DNA from: Flavobacteriales bacterium
GTDB lineage: Bacteria > Bacteroidota > Bacteroidia > Flavobacteriales > Flavobacteriaceae
Assembly (NCBI GenBank): GCA_027033875.1
Contig: JALVKK010000194.1
Span: 1 to 10,048 of the forward strand
Direction: 5' to 3'
Length of the DNA stretch: 10,048 nt
Shown here: positions 1-7,725 of the stretch, piece after piece
Position numbering within the stretch: position 1 is the stretch's first letter
How the letters are laid out: each line of letters opens with the position of its first letter
Notes under the pieces: generated by a model
Databases searched by the model: none
Told to the model about the DNA's origin: nothing
The model's input: only the letters and a program-made list of their open reading frames with translations
Made by a program: the position numbers and the translations under genes

Positions 1-37
1 ACTCATATTTCTTAGAAATTTTACAAATATTTCATTC

Positions 38-50
38 AAAAAAAAAAAAA
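38..50. repeat. Homopolymeric A13 tract upstream of hyaA
   Basis: An uninterrupted run of thirteen A residues lies about 140 nt before the hyaA start. It is seen directly. Runs of this length are prone to slippage, and a rigid A-tract can act as an UP-like or bent element. Whether it does anything here is unknown. The rest of 1-188 is very AT-rich, contains no credible ORF and no convincing TAnnTTTG-type promoter. Confidence 0.5.
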
Positions 51-130
51 TGATAAATGTCATAAAATATTTTAACAACTTTTTTATAATTTTACAGTAA
101 TAAAGTTTTTTTAGTTACAAAAACTTCAAT

Positions 131-174
131 TTGTTTGAAATCCATAATGTATTATTAAAATAATAATGTATAAT
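131..174 (+). promoter_or_regulatory. Weak FNR/CRP-like dyad plus TATAAT hexamer before hyaA
   Basis: Bases 131-144 match the TTGAT-N4-ATCAA consensus of CRP/FNR-family regulators at 8 of 10 positions. A TATAAT hexamer follows at 169-174, its centre about 34 bp downstream, and the hyaA ATG is at 189. A similar arrangement lies before hoxF. In so AT-rich a background both elements could be chance, and the Bacteroidota primary sigma factor does not normally use TATAAT. This is a low-confidence candidate control region for the hya operon. Confidence 0.2.
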
Positions 175-188
175 CAAAATAAATTCAA

Positions 189-1313
189 ATGAAAAACACT
201 TTAACAAGAGAAGAGACCTTTTACGAAAGTATTATTAATAAAGGTTATTCTCGTCGTGACTTCCTAAAATTTGCCACCTATATGACGGCATTTATGGGAT
301 TAGAACACAGCATGGTCGGCCAGTTGGTTAAGACTATGGAAACCAAAAAAAGGATTCCGGTCATTTGGGAACATTTTCAAGAATGTACCGGTTGTTCCGA
401 ATCGTTTATCAGATCTGACCATCCTTTGGTAGCAGATGTTATTTTAGATACAATCTCGTTGGATTATACAGACACATTAATGGCAGCTGCCGGACATAAT
501 GCCGAAGAAGCCAAACAAGCTTCAATGAAAGAGAATTACGGCAAATATATTCTGGTAGTTGAAGGCGCCATTCCTACCAAAGACGGAGGTGTTTATTGTA
601 CCATTGCCGGACGAACAGCTATTGAAGTACTTAAAGAATCCGCTGCCGGAGCAGCTGCTATATTGGCTTTTGGAAGTTGTTCCGCTTGGGGTGGTGTTCA
701 AGCTGCTTCGCCAAATCCTACCGGTTCCGTACCGGTTGACGCTATTATCAAAGATAAACCTATCATCAAAGTACCCGGTTGTCCACCTATTTCGGAAGTC
801 ATGACCGGGGTTGTATTACACTATGCTTTGTTTGGTACCATTCCCGAATTGGATTCCGAAGGTCGTCCTAAACAATTCTATGGCAAACGCGTACACGATT
901 CTTGTTACCGAAGACCTTATTTTGATGCAGGATTATATGCAGAAAGTTTTGATAGTGAAGAAGCCAAAAAAGGTTATTGTTTATACAAATTAGGTTGTCG
1001 CGGTCCGGTTACGTATAATGCCTGCGGTACTACGGGCTGGAACAACGGTGTGAGTTTCCCCGTAAAATCCGGTTATCCGTGTATAGGTTGTAGTGAAAAC
1101 AATTTCTGGGACAACGGACCTTTCTACGAAAGATTAGAAAACATACCCGGTATGGGCATAGAAGCTACTGCCGATAAAATAGGTAAAATTGTACTCGGTG
1201 CTGCAGTAGGTGGCGCCGCCATTCATGCTGTCGCTTCAAATGTTTTTAAAAAGAAAGAAATTGATGAAAATAGAACAAGAGGCGAAATTAACGAACAAAA
1301 TCTTAACGAATAA
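189..1313 (+). CDS. hyaA: [NiFe]-hydrogenase group 1 small subunit, Tat-exported
   Basis: This is the electron-transfer subunit of a membrane-bound uptake hydrogenase; it carries electrons from the NiFe site of HyaB to cytochrome b. Its 374 residues are full length for the family. A twin-arginine signal (SRRDFLKF, 21-28) is followed by a hydrophobic stretch, so the folded dimer is exported to the periplasm. Proximal [4Fe-4S] ligands are C66, C69, C164 (GSC) and C198 (GCPP). Distal [4Fe-4S] ligands are H236, C239, C264 and C270. Medial [3Fe-4S] ligands are C279, C298 and C301. Ligand spacing follows the classic enzymes closely. A C-terminal hydrophobic helix (about 331-352), ended by KKK, anchors it to the membrane. 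The positions of the two extra cysteines of oxygen-tolerant enzymes are G68 and G169, so the proximal cluster is the standard type. It is first in the operon, 11 nt before hyaB. The start is preceded by AT-rich sequence without a Shine-Dalgarno. The subgroup (1b-like from gene order and proximal motif) is inferred. Confidence 0.97.
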   Translation: MKNTLTREETFYESIINKGYSRRDFLKFATYMTAFMGLEHSMVGQLVKTMETKKRIPVIWEHFQECTGCSESFIRSDHPLVADVILDTISLDYTDTLMAAAGHNAEEAKQASMKENYGKYILVVEGAIPTKDGGVYCTIAGRTAIEVLKESAAGAAAILAFGSCSAWGGVQAASPNPTGSVPVDAIIKDKPIIKVPGCPPISEVMTGVVLHYALFGTIPELDSEGRPKQFYGKRVHDSCYRRPYFDAGLYAESFDSEEAKKGYCLYKLGCRGPVTYNACGTTGWNNGVSFPVKSGYPCIGCSENNFWDNGPFYERLENIPGMGIEATADKIGKIVLGAAVGGAAIHAVASNVFKKKEIDENRTRGEINEQNLNE

Positions 1314-1324
1314 AACTCAAAATC

Positions 1325-3061
1325 ATGGCAAATAGAATAGTAGTTGACCCTATCACCAGAATTGAAGGTCATTTAAGAATAGAAGCAGAAATCAAAGACG
1401 GTAAAATCGTCAATGCATATAGTTCCTCTACCATGGTCAGAGGTATGGAAAAAATCGTCGAGGGACGTGATCCTCGCGATGTTTGGGCATTTGTCCAACG
1501 CTCTTGCGGTGTGTGTACTACGGTACATGCCATCGCTTCTATCAGAGCCGTAGAAGATGCCTTAGATATTGTTATTCCGCCTAATGCAGAAATAGCTCGA
1601 AATATTGTAACGATTGCTCATGCCATGCAAGACCACGTAGTGCATTTCTACCACTTGCATGCTTTGGACTGGGTAGATGTTACCAAAGTTTTGGAAGCCG
1701 ACCCGAAAGCAACTTCCGAACTGGCTCAAAGTATCTCAAAATGGCATAACAGCTCACCCGGATATTTTGCCGATGTAAAAGCTCGTATCAAAAAATTTGT
1801 AGATAGCGGACAACTCGGTATTTTTGCCAACGGCTACTGGGGACATCCGGCAATGAAATTGCCGCCGGAAGTAAATTTATTAGCCGTAGCACACTACTTG
1901 GAAGCGCTTGAATGGCAAAAAGAAATTGTAAAAGTTCATACCATACTCGGTGGTAAAAATCCGCACCCGCACTTCTTGGTAGGCGGTATGGCCAGCAATG
2001 TCAACCTTGACGACGCCGGTAGCTTGAACGCCGAACGTTTGGCTTATGTAGGAAAATTGTTGAAAGACGCTCACAAGTTCGTCAATGAAGTTTATGTACC
2101 CGATTTACTCGCCATTGCTTCATTCTACAAAGATTGGGGTGCCATAGGTGTATCAAAATTTAAAAATTATCTGTCTTATGGCGATTTGCCTACCGATAAT
2201 ATCCGCAATCCGAAAAGTTTCAAATGGCCGCAAGGTATTATTGTCGATGGTGATTTGAGCAAAGTTCACGAAGTTGATTTGGAAAACACTAATGACATTC
2301 AAGAATTTGTCAACAAATCTTGGTATGATTATTCCAAAGGAAAAGAAGTAGGATTGCATCCTTACGAAGGAGAAACTAATATTAATTATACCGGACCAAA
2401 ACCGCCTTATGATTACCTTGATGTAGAAAAATCATACAGTTTTATTAAAACCCCTCGTTGGAAAGGTAAACCTATGGAAGTAGGTCCGTTATCCCGTATG
2501 TTGGTAGGTTATGCCAAAGGCATACCCGAATATAAAAATGTGGTTGATTTTGCATTGAACAAATTGGATATTCCGGTTGGTGCATTATTCTCTACACTGG
2601 GACGAACAGCTGCAAGAGGATTGGAAACCAAATTGTTAGCAGACTGGGGATTGGAATTTTTCGACAGTTTAATCAACAATATCAAAAAAGGCGATACCCG
2701 TATGTCCAATATGGAAAAATGGGATCCGAATACTTGGGCTAAAAAAGCCAAAGGTGTCGGTTATATGGAAGCACCTCGTGGCGGTTTGGCACACTGGATT
2801 GTTATAGAAGACAAAAAAACAGCCAATTACCAAATGGTCGTCCCGACTACTTGGAATGCCTCACCTCGCGACCCGAAAGGACAGCTTTCCGCTTATGAAT
2901 CCGCATTAGTCGGAACACCAATTGCCGACCCGAACAATCCGGTTGAAATATTACGAACCATTCACTCGTTTGACCCTTGTTTGGCTTGTGCCGTACACCT
3001 GTATGATCCACATGGCAAACATATCAGCCAACTGCAAATTGGTGGTGCTTGTATGATTTAA
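1325..3061 (+). CDS. hyaB: [NiFe]-hydrogenase group 1 large (catalytic) subunit
   Basis: This is the catalytic subunit that splits H2 at the Ni-Fe(CN)2CO centre; it is carried to the periplasm with HyaA's Tat signal. Its 578 residues are typical of group 1. The N-terminal L1 motif RSCGVCTTVH supplies Ni ligands C61 and C64. The C-terminal L2 motif DPCLACAVH (550-558) supplies C552 and C555. After H558 come 20 further residues, the tail removed by the dedicated endopeptidase once nickel is inserted. That tail is a little longer than the usual 15 or so and itself contains a cysteine. The substrate-access and active-site segment EAPRGGLAHW is also present. It sits between hyaA and hyaC with gaps of 11 and 16 nt, so all are surely co-transcribed. 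Confidence 0.98.
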   Translation: MANRIVVDPITRIEGHLRIEAEIKDGKIVNAYSSSTMVRGMEKIVEGRDPRDVWAFVQRSCGVCTTVHAIASIRAVEDALDIVIPPNAEIARNIVTIAHAMQDHVVHFYHLHALDWVDVTKVLEADPKATSELAQSISKWHNSSPGYFADVKARIKKFVDSGQLGIFANGYWGHPAMKLPPEVNLLAVAHYLEALEWQKEIVKVHTILGGKNPHPHFLVGGMASNVNLDDAGSLNAERLAYVGKLLKDAHKFVNEVYVPDLLAIASFYKDWGAIGVSKFKNYLSYGDLPTDNIRNPKSFKWPQGIIVDGDLSKVHEVDLENTNDIQEFVNKSWYDYSKGKEVGLHPYEGETNINYTGPKPPYDYLDVEKSYSFIKTPRWKGKPMEVGPLSRMLVGYAKGIPEYKNVVDFALNKLDIPVGALFSTLGRTAARGLETKLLADWGLEFFDSLINNIKKGDTRMSNMEKWDPNTWAKKAKGVGYMEAPRGGLAHWIVIEDKKTANYQMVVPTTWNASPRDPKGQLSAYESALVGTPIADPNNPVEILRTIHSFDPCLACAVHLYDPHGKHISQLQIGGACMI

Positions 3062-3077
3062 TTTAAAAATTGATGTT

Positions 3078-3857
3078 ATGAAAACTGTAACTTACAATTA
3101 TAAAAGGGTCTATGTATGGGAATTAGCTGTACGCTTTTTCCATTGGCTTACGGTACTTTCATTAATAGTGCTGGTTATTACGGGCTTTATTATTGCCAAT
3201 CCGCCGGCTCTTAACATAAATGTTGAAGCTACCAATTCATTTTGGTTTGGTTACGTCAGGTTGATACACTTTGCTTTTGCCTATATCCTTATTGCTAATT
3301 TGTTATTCCGGATTTATTGGGCATTTGCAGGTAATCAATTTGCCAATTGGCGTAATTTTATTCCTTACACCAAAAAACATTGGAAAAATATTTTTTACGT
3401 CTTAAGAGTTGATATCTTTCTACAAAAAGATAAAGCTCACAAATTGGAAAATATCAGTATAGGACATAATGCACTGGCTGCCTTTTCTTATTTAATTATG
3501 ACGCTATTCTTTTTGTTGCAAGTCGTAACCGGATTGGCTTTGATAGCAGACACATCAGCATGGTGGTTACCTAAAATGTTTCATTGGATAGTACCGCTGC
3601 TCGGCGGAGATACGGCTACAAGGTATGTTCATCATTTGTTTACATGGTTTTTCATGGCTTTTGTCGTTATTCACGTATATTTGGTATTGTTCCATGATTA
3701 CATTGAAGCACGAGGAGAAGCTTCGGCAATGCTTAGCGGTTTTAAATTTGTCCGTGCAGAAAGAATTAAACAAAATATCAATAATTTTGTAGAAAAAGTA
3801 AAAAATCAAATGAATAAAGGTGATGAAAAGGGCAATATTGAAAATGTAGATGAATAA
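3078..3857 (+). CDS. hyaC: Ni/Fe-hydrogenase di-heme b-type cytochrome subunit
   Basis: This integral membrane cytochrome b (259 residues) takes electrons from the HyaAB dimer and reduces quinone, linking H2 oxidation to the respiratory chain. Four hydrophobic helices can be seen at about 19-40, 58-80, 133-156 and 187-207. Candidate heme ligands are H22 (RFFHW), H64 (RLIHF), H185/H186 and H199, in the pattern of the HyaC/HupC/HydC family. The segment after the last helix (VLFHDYIEARGEASAM) is also family-typical. The charged, probably cytoplasmic tail (about 225-259) is somewhat longer than usual. It follows hyaB by 16 nt and precedes hyaD by 3 nt. Confidence 0.95.
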   Translation: MKTVTYNYKRVYVWELAVRFFHWLTVLSLIVLVITGFIIANPPALNINVEATNSFWFGYVRLIHFAFAYILIANLLFRIYWAFAGNQFANWRNFIPYTKKHWKNIFYVLRVDIFLQKDKAHKLENISIGHNALAAFSYLIMTLFFLLQVVTGLALIADTSAWWLPKMFHWIVPLLGGDTATRYVHHLFTWFFMAFVVIHVYLVLFHDYIEARGEASAMLSGFKFVRAERIKQNINNFVEKVKNQMNKGDEKGNIENVDE

Positions 3858-3860
3858 CTT

Positions 3861-4424
3861 ATGAAAAACAAGAAAATCAGTATGATATCCGATGATGTCA
3901 TGGCATTGCAAAAATTGTTTTACCAAACACATGATTATTCGGATAAAAAATACAAAGATCGGGTTTTAATACTGGGGATTGGCAATTATTTGATGGGCGA
4001 TGAAGGTGTCGGCGTTCATGCTGTTCAAGCATTGAGCAAAATACAACTTCCTGATTTTGTTGATATTATGGACGGCGGTACCGGTAGTTTTGACTTGATG
4101 CCGATTCTGGCTCAATATCCTTTAGTCATTTTTATTGACGCTACAATGGATTTTAGACTCCCCGGTACTATCGATGTGATTTATCCGGAATTTGCCGCCG
4201 ATTTCCCTACGGTTTTGAGTGCGCACGATGTCGGACTCAAAGATATGATTGATGCATTGGAATTTAAAGGCGAATTACCAAAAATCATCTTGATTACCGT
4301 CTCAATCAAAGGTATGAGTCCTATGGATATTACTTTGACCGACGAAGTACAAGCAAGTATCCCGAAAGTTGTTGAGACTGTTAATGAGATATTGGATAAA
4401 ATAAAAATTGATACTACTGATTAA
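3861..4424 (+). CDS. hyaD: Hydrogenase maturation endopeptidase for HyaB (peptidase family M52)
   Basis: This cytoplasmic protease removes the C-terminal tail of pre-HyaB after nickel insertion, closing the active site. The 187 residues contain the family signature GIGNYLMGDEGVGVH (39-53). The three residues that bind the substrate nickel in E. coli HybD correspond to E48, D93 (FIDA) and H122 (SAHDVGLKD). Glutamate at the first position is usual for group 1 proteases. About 30 polar residues precede the core fold, more than in most relatives, so translation might instead start at M8 (3882) or M14 (3900). The given ATG is 3 nt after the hyaC stop, which suits translational coupling. It is the last gene of the operon, followed by the hairpin at 4460-4495. 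Confidence 0.95.
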   Translation: MKNKKISMISDDVMALQKLFYQTHDYSDKKYKDRVLILGIGNYLMGDEGVGVHAVQALSKIQLPDFVDIMDGGTGSFDLMPILAQYPLVIFIDATMDFRLPGTIDVIYPEFAADFPTVLSAHDVGLKDMIDALEFKGELPKIILITVSIKGMSPMDITLTDEVQASIPKVVETVNEILDKIKIDTTD

Positions 4425-4459
4425 TCAATTTTGATTTTCCATAATCAAGTATTTACATT

Positions 4460-4498
4460 AAATTTTACCTACCTGCAAGCAGGTAGGTAAAATTTTTT
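4460..4498. terminator. Bidirectional hairpin terminator between hyaD and hoxW
   Basis: A perfect 17-bp inverted repeat has arms at 4460-4476 (AAATTTTACCTACCTGC) and 4479-4495, separated by AA; in RNA the loop would open to CAAG. A T6 run (4493-4498) follows on the + strand, and an A/T flank with a shorter T3 run on the - strand. It lies 35 nt after hyaD and 24 nt after hoxW, where two convergent operons would meet. This fits a shared intrinsic terminator, stronger for the hya direction. The rest of 4425-4522 contains no gene. Confidence 0.85.
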
Positions 4499-4522
4499 AT
4501 GCATACATAAAAAGTCCTGTAT

Positions 4523-4975
4523 TCAATATATTTTCATTATTTTATGCAGAAAAAAATCAAGTGCTTTTTGCAGATTGGCTTTTGCATAATCGGTCAAACC
4601 TATTTGTAACTCAAAACTTTTACCGGCAATACCCAAAATATAAGCAACGGGAAACTGTCTGTAAATGGTTCCGGTCAGATAATAAACCGCCTCCGGTTCA
4701 AGTTCGTGAGATGTAAATGTTTCCGGTACTTTCGGCGAACATTTTTGCCAAACAAAAGCTTGGTTTTGCAAGCCGGCATGTGCATCAACAAAAACTACTT
4801 TATGGTAATGTGAAATCAATTCCGCATCTTCCACTTGCAACTGGTAACGGTATTCCACATCAAAATATCCGGGAAATTGTTCCGATATTTTGTCTAAAAA
4901 AAGCCACCCAATACCGTCATCTTCTCTACCAATATTACCTATACCTATCAGTAAAGTTTTGTTAGGAATTTTCAT
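4523..4975 (-). CDS. hoxW: Hydrogenase maturation endopeptidase for HoxH (peptidase family M52)
   Basis: This protease is predicted to trim the C-terminal tail of pre-HoxH. Its 150 residues hold the core fold without extra domains. The signature GIGNIGREDDGIG spans 11-23. Nickel-sensing residues by analogy to HybD are D20, D64 (FVDA) and H90 (TSHELEP). Aspartate instead of glutamate at the first position is also found in HycI-type proteases and separates it from the HyaD of the opposite operon. The start lies 1 nt after the hoxH stop codon, so translation is almost certainly coupled. It is the last gene of the hox operon and is weakly similar to HyaD, mainly in the motifs. Confidence 0.93.
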   Translation of the reverse strand: MKIPNKTLLIGIGNIGREDDGIGWLFLDKISEQFPGYFDVEYRYQLQVEDAELISHYHKVVFVDAHAGLQNQAFVWQKCSPKVPETFTSHELEPEAVYYLTGTIYRQFPVAYILGIAGKSFELQIGLTDYAKANLQKALDFFLHKIMKIY

Positions 4976-4976
4976 T

Positions 4977-6431
4977 TTAATCTCTTATCAATTCTTGAAT
5001 CATCCTGTTATCTGCATCATATATTTGCAATTGTAAAGGCATCTGTCCCATGGCATGCGTAGCACAACTCAAACAAGGATCGTAAGCTCTGATAGCCACT
5101 TCAACCTGATTGAGCATAGCTTCGGTTATTTGTTTTTTTTGGTCGAGTACATTATTTGCTACCCATTGTACAGCCCGATTCATAGGTTCATTATTATGTG
5201 TTGTGGAAACTATTAAATTGCAACGTGTGATACGGTCTTTATCATCTACTTCATAATGGTGTATTAAAGTTCCTCGTGGTGCTTCAATAATACCGACACC
5301 TTCTTTTCGTCGCTTGCCTTTACGCACCAAATCGTTGCTCAACAAATCATCGTCTTGCAACAAGTTTTTCATCATTTCAGCCGTGTATAATATCTCAATC
5401 AAACGTGCCCAATGCGTGTACATGGTCATATTATTGACTTTCCCCTGCGTCATAGCCATAAATTCCAGACGTTCTTGCTCGGCAAAAGGCGTTTCTATAC
5501 CGCTACACACATTGATACGCGCCAATGGTCCTACCCTGTTCCAACCTTTGTCTTTACCCAAATGTTTTAAATATGGGAATTTTAAATAAGTCCAGCGTTT
5601 GGCTTCTTCATAAAAATATTGATTATAATCATCACTCGGCACATCATTTAAGGTTATATTTCCTTCGGCATCTATGGCTCTTAAATTGCCGTCATACAGT
5701 TCCAAAAAACCGTTTTGCTTGTTGACCAATCCTAAATGCCCTGAAGGATAAACCGCAAAAGTATCTAAAAAATCTTTATGCTCTTGGTGATATTTTTTGA
5801 TAAAATCAATGACTTCCAATGACCATTCTATCATGGTATGAATGCTTGGAATATCTTTTCCGTCGAGAAAATATTCTCTTTCTTTTGCCGTGATGTTTTT
5901 ATGAACACCTCCCGGGGTTGTTGAGATACCGTGAATACGTTTTCCGGCAGTCATTTTTATGATTTCTTGTCCGAATTTTCGCATCAAAATACCTTTTTTT
6001 GCCAACTCCGGAAAATCCATGGCAACGCCTACAACATTTCGTATGGAAGGGTCTGCATCAACACCCAATAACAAGTCGGGCGATGCCAAATAGAAAAAGT
6101 GCAAAGCATGTGATTGAAAAACCTGTCCGAAATGCAACAATTTACGGATTTTTTGTGCCGGAATAGACAAATCGTCCGGATCAACCCCTACAATTTGATC
6201 TATGGCTTTGGCTGCTGCCAAATGGTGGCTTACCGGACAAATACCGCATAAACGTTGTACCATCACCGGTGCTTCCCAATAAGGGTGTCCTTGAATAAAA
6301 CGTTCAAATCCTCTAAACTCAACTATATGAAATTTAGCATCTTTAACCCGATTATTTTCATCTAATTGAATGGTAACTTTTCCGTGTCCTTCAACACGCG
6401 TTACCGGATCTATAACTATTTTTCTACTCAT
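4977..6431 (-). CDS. hoxH: NAD-reducing [NiFe]-hydrogenase (group 3d) large subunit
   Basis: This is the catalytic subunit of the cytoplasmic bidirectional NAD-linked hydrogenase. Its 484 residues are the usual HoxH length. The L1 motif RLCGICPVSHH gives Ni ligands C62 and C65; the L2 motif DPCLSCATH (451-459) gives C453 and C456. Processing after H459 would remove a 25-residue tail beginning AMGQMPL, and hoxW immediately downstream encodes the matching protease. The N-terminal DPVTRVEGHGK and the APRGTLIHHYEV segment are typical of group 3 enzymes and clearly different from HyaB. There is no export signal, and its partner small-subunit domain also lacks a Tat signal, so the enzyme stays in the cytoplasm. 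It begins 28 nt after the hoxU-hoxY fusion gene. Confidence 0.97.
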   Translation of the reverse strand: MSRKIVIDPVTRVEGHGKVTIQLDENNRVKDAKFHIVEFRGFERFIQGHPYWEAPVMVQRLCGICPVSHHLAAAKAIDQIVGVDPDDLSIPAQKIRKLLHFGQVFQSHALHFFYLASPDLLLGVDADPSIRNVVGVAMDFPELAKKGILMRKFGQEIIKMTAGKRIHGISTTPGGVHKNITAKEREYFLDGKDIPSIHTMIEWSLEVIDFIKKYHQEHKDFLDTFAVYPSGHLGLVNKQNGFLELYDGNLRAIDAEGNITLNDVPSDDYNQYFYEEAKRWTYLKFPYLKHLGKDKGWNRVGPLARINVCSGIETPFAEQERLEFMAMTQGKVNNMTMYTHWARLIEILYTAEMMKNLLQDDDLLSNDLVRKGKRRKEGVGIIEAPRGTLIHHYEVDDKDRITRCNLIVSTTHNNEPMNRAVQWVANNVLDQKKQITEAMLNQVEVAIRAYDPCLSCATHAMGQMPLQLQIYDADNRMIQELIRD

Positions 6432-6459
6432 TTTTTTGTTTTTAAAATTTATTTGATAA

Positions 6460-7725
6460 TTAATCGTATTTGAATTCTTCGTGCGAAATAGGTATTTCTT
6501 CGTTCAACAAAATACTTTTCACAACTTTCCAAATATGTTGTGCATTAGGCGGACAGCCGGGGATATAATAATCGACATCGACCACCTCGTTAATCGGATA
6601 TACTTTGTCCAGCAATTTAGGTATATCCTCGTGAGCCGGTACAACATCTGCCCCCAAAACGGTTGTAATACCGTTAAGATACGCCTCTTCCAGCGTTTCT
6701 TTTAGCGGCACAAAATTTCGCATAGCCGGAATACCGCCCATTATGGCACATTCACCAAAGGCAATTAACACATCGCAATTGTCTCTAAAATCTTGAAGCA
6801 CATGAACATTTTCACTATTGGCACAGCCACCCTCAATCAGCCCGACATGACAGTGTTTGTTAAACCCCTTAATATCGGTTAGCGGCGACTTGTTAAACTC
6901 AACTATCTCAATAATATCGAGTAATTCTTCATCGATATCCAGTAAAGACATATGACAACCAAAACAGCCGGCAAGCGAGGTAGTTCCAACGACAAATTTT
7001 TCGCCTTCTTTTAATTCAAACTTTTTGTTTTTCAGTTTAGGCTGAATGGCTTGATTTAAAAAATCATATTTTCTTTCCCCAAAAGGTTTACCGGACGACT
7101 CACCTTTGACCAAAATAGCCCCAACAGGACAAATATGCATAGCTTGAATAGCTTCGTTATCTGTAAGTTTTCTTTCTTGTTTATAATCGATTTGTACAGT
7201 TGTACGATTGCCTCTTTTAACAAATGAAAAAACACGCTTACCTTCTTTGGTTTTAATCTCTTCAACACATCTTTTGCACAAAATACAGCGATTGGCATTC
7301 ATCAACATTCTGTGTGGCGTAAAATCAACCGGTTTTTCTCTGTAAAGATGCGGATAACGGGTATGTGTAATCCCCATAAGATATCCTAAATTTTGCATCT
7401 CACAGTTACCGCTTTTTTCACAACTCGGGCAGAAATGATTCCCTTCGGCAAAAAGCATTTCTATAATGGCCTTTCTGTTCTCAAGCAGTTCGTTGGTATT
7501 GGTTTTTATTAGCATACCTTCATCTACTTTTGTAGTGCAAGCCGTTGTATTTCTGCCATTTATATTTACAGTACATATCCGGCAAGTTGCCAACGGAAAA
7601 AGTTTTTTATAATAACAAAGGGTCGGGATATGAAAACCGTTGTCCCTTGCGACATCTACTAAATTTTCACCTTTAATGGCTTTAATTTTTTTACCGTCAA
7701 TGTTTATGTTAACTATATTATTCAT
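6460..7725 (-). CDS. hoxUY: Fused diaphorase subunit HoxU and hydrogenase small subunit HoxY
   Basis: This single 421-residue protein joins two subunits usually encoded separately. Residues about 1-225 are HoxU/NuoG-N-like. A [2Fe-2S] site is formed by C37, C48, C51 and C63. A histidine-containing cluster motif follows (H97, C99, C102, C108), with shorter His-Cys spacing than NuoG. A [4Fe-4S] site is formed by C147, C150, C153 and C199 (CPVGAI). Residues about 243-421 are HoxY. Proximal [4Fe-4S] ligands are C254, C257 (GCFGCHMSLLD), C326 (FGEC) and C391 (PGCPP). A lysine-rich stretch (about 225-243) joins the halves. Both halves have near normal length and intact ligands, so this looks like a functional fusion that wires HoxH to HoxF. 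Its ATG overlaps the hoxF stop by 8 nt, indicating coupled translation. Confidence 0.94.
   Translation of the reverse strand: MNNIVNINIDGKKIKAIKGENLVDVARDNGFHIPTLCYYKKLFPLATCRICTVNINGRNTTACTTKVDEGMLIKTNTNELLENRKAIIEMLFAEGNHFCPSCEKSGNCEMQNLGYLMGITHTRYPHLYREKPVDFTPHRMLMNANRCILCKRCVEEIKTKEGKRVFSFVKRGNRTTVQIDYKQERKLTDNEAIQAMHICPVGAILVKGESSGKPFGERKYDFLNQAIQPKLKNKKFELKEGEKFVVGTTSLAGCFGCHMSLLDIDEELLDIIEIVEFNKSPLTDIKGFNKHCHVGLIEGGCANSENVHVLQDFRDNCDVLIAFGECAIMGGIPAMRNFVPLKETLEEAYLNGITTVLGADVVPAHEDIPKLLDKVYPINEVVDVDYYIPGCPPNAQHIWKVVKSILLNEEIPISHEEFKYD

Noticed and set aside
87..95. TAATTTTAC considered as a hyaA -7 promoter element
   Set aside because: No TTG or TTTG lies at the proper distance upstream, and similar AT-rich strings are frequent in this region.
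3567..3932. A 121-codon open frame on the - strand opposite hyaC and the start of hyaD
   Set aside because: It lies antisense to a clear cytochrome b gene, has no recognisable domain and an amino-acid content typical of a shadow frame.
6990..7060. Possibility that the HoxU-HoxY junction is a sequencing frameshift
   Set aside because: Both halves are in the same frame with no shift needed, and the coding pattern continues through the linker. Only a missed stop codon could still explain it, which the sequence itself does not suggest.
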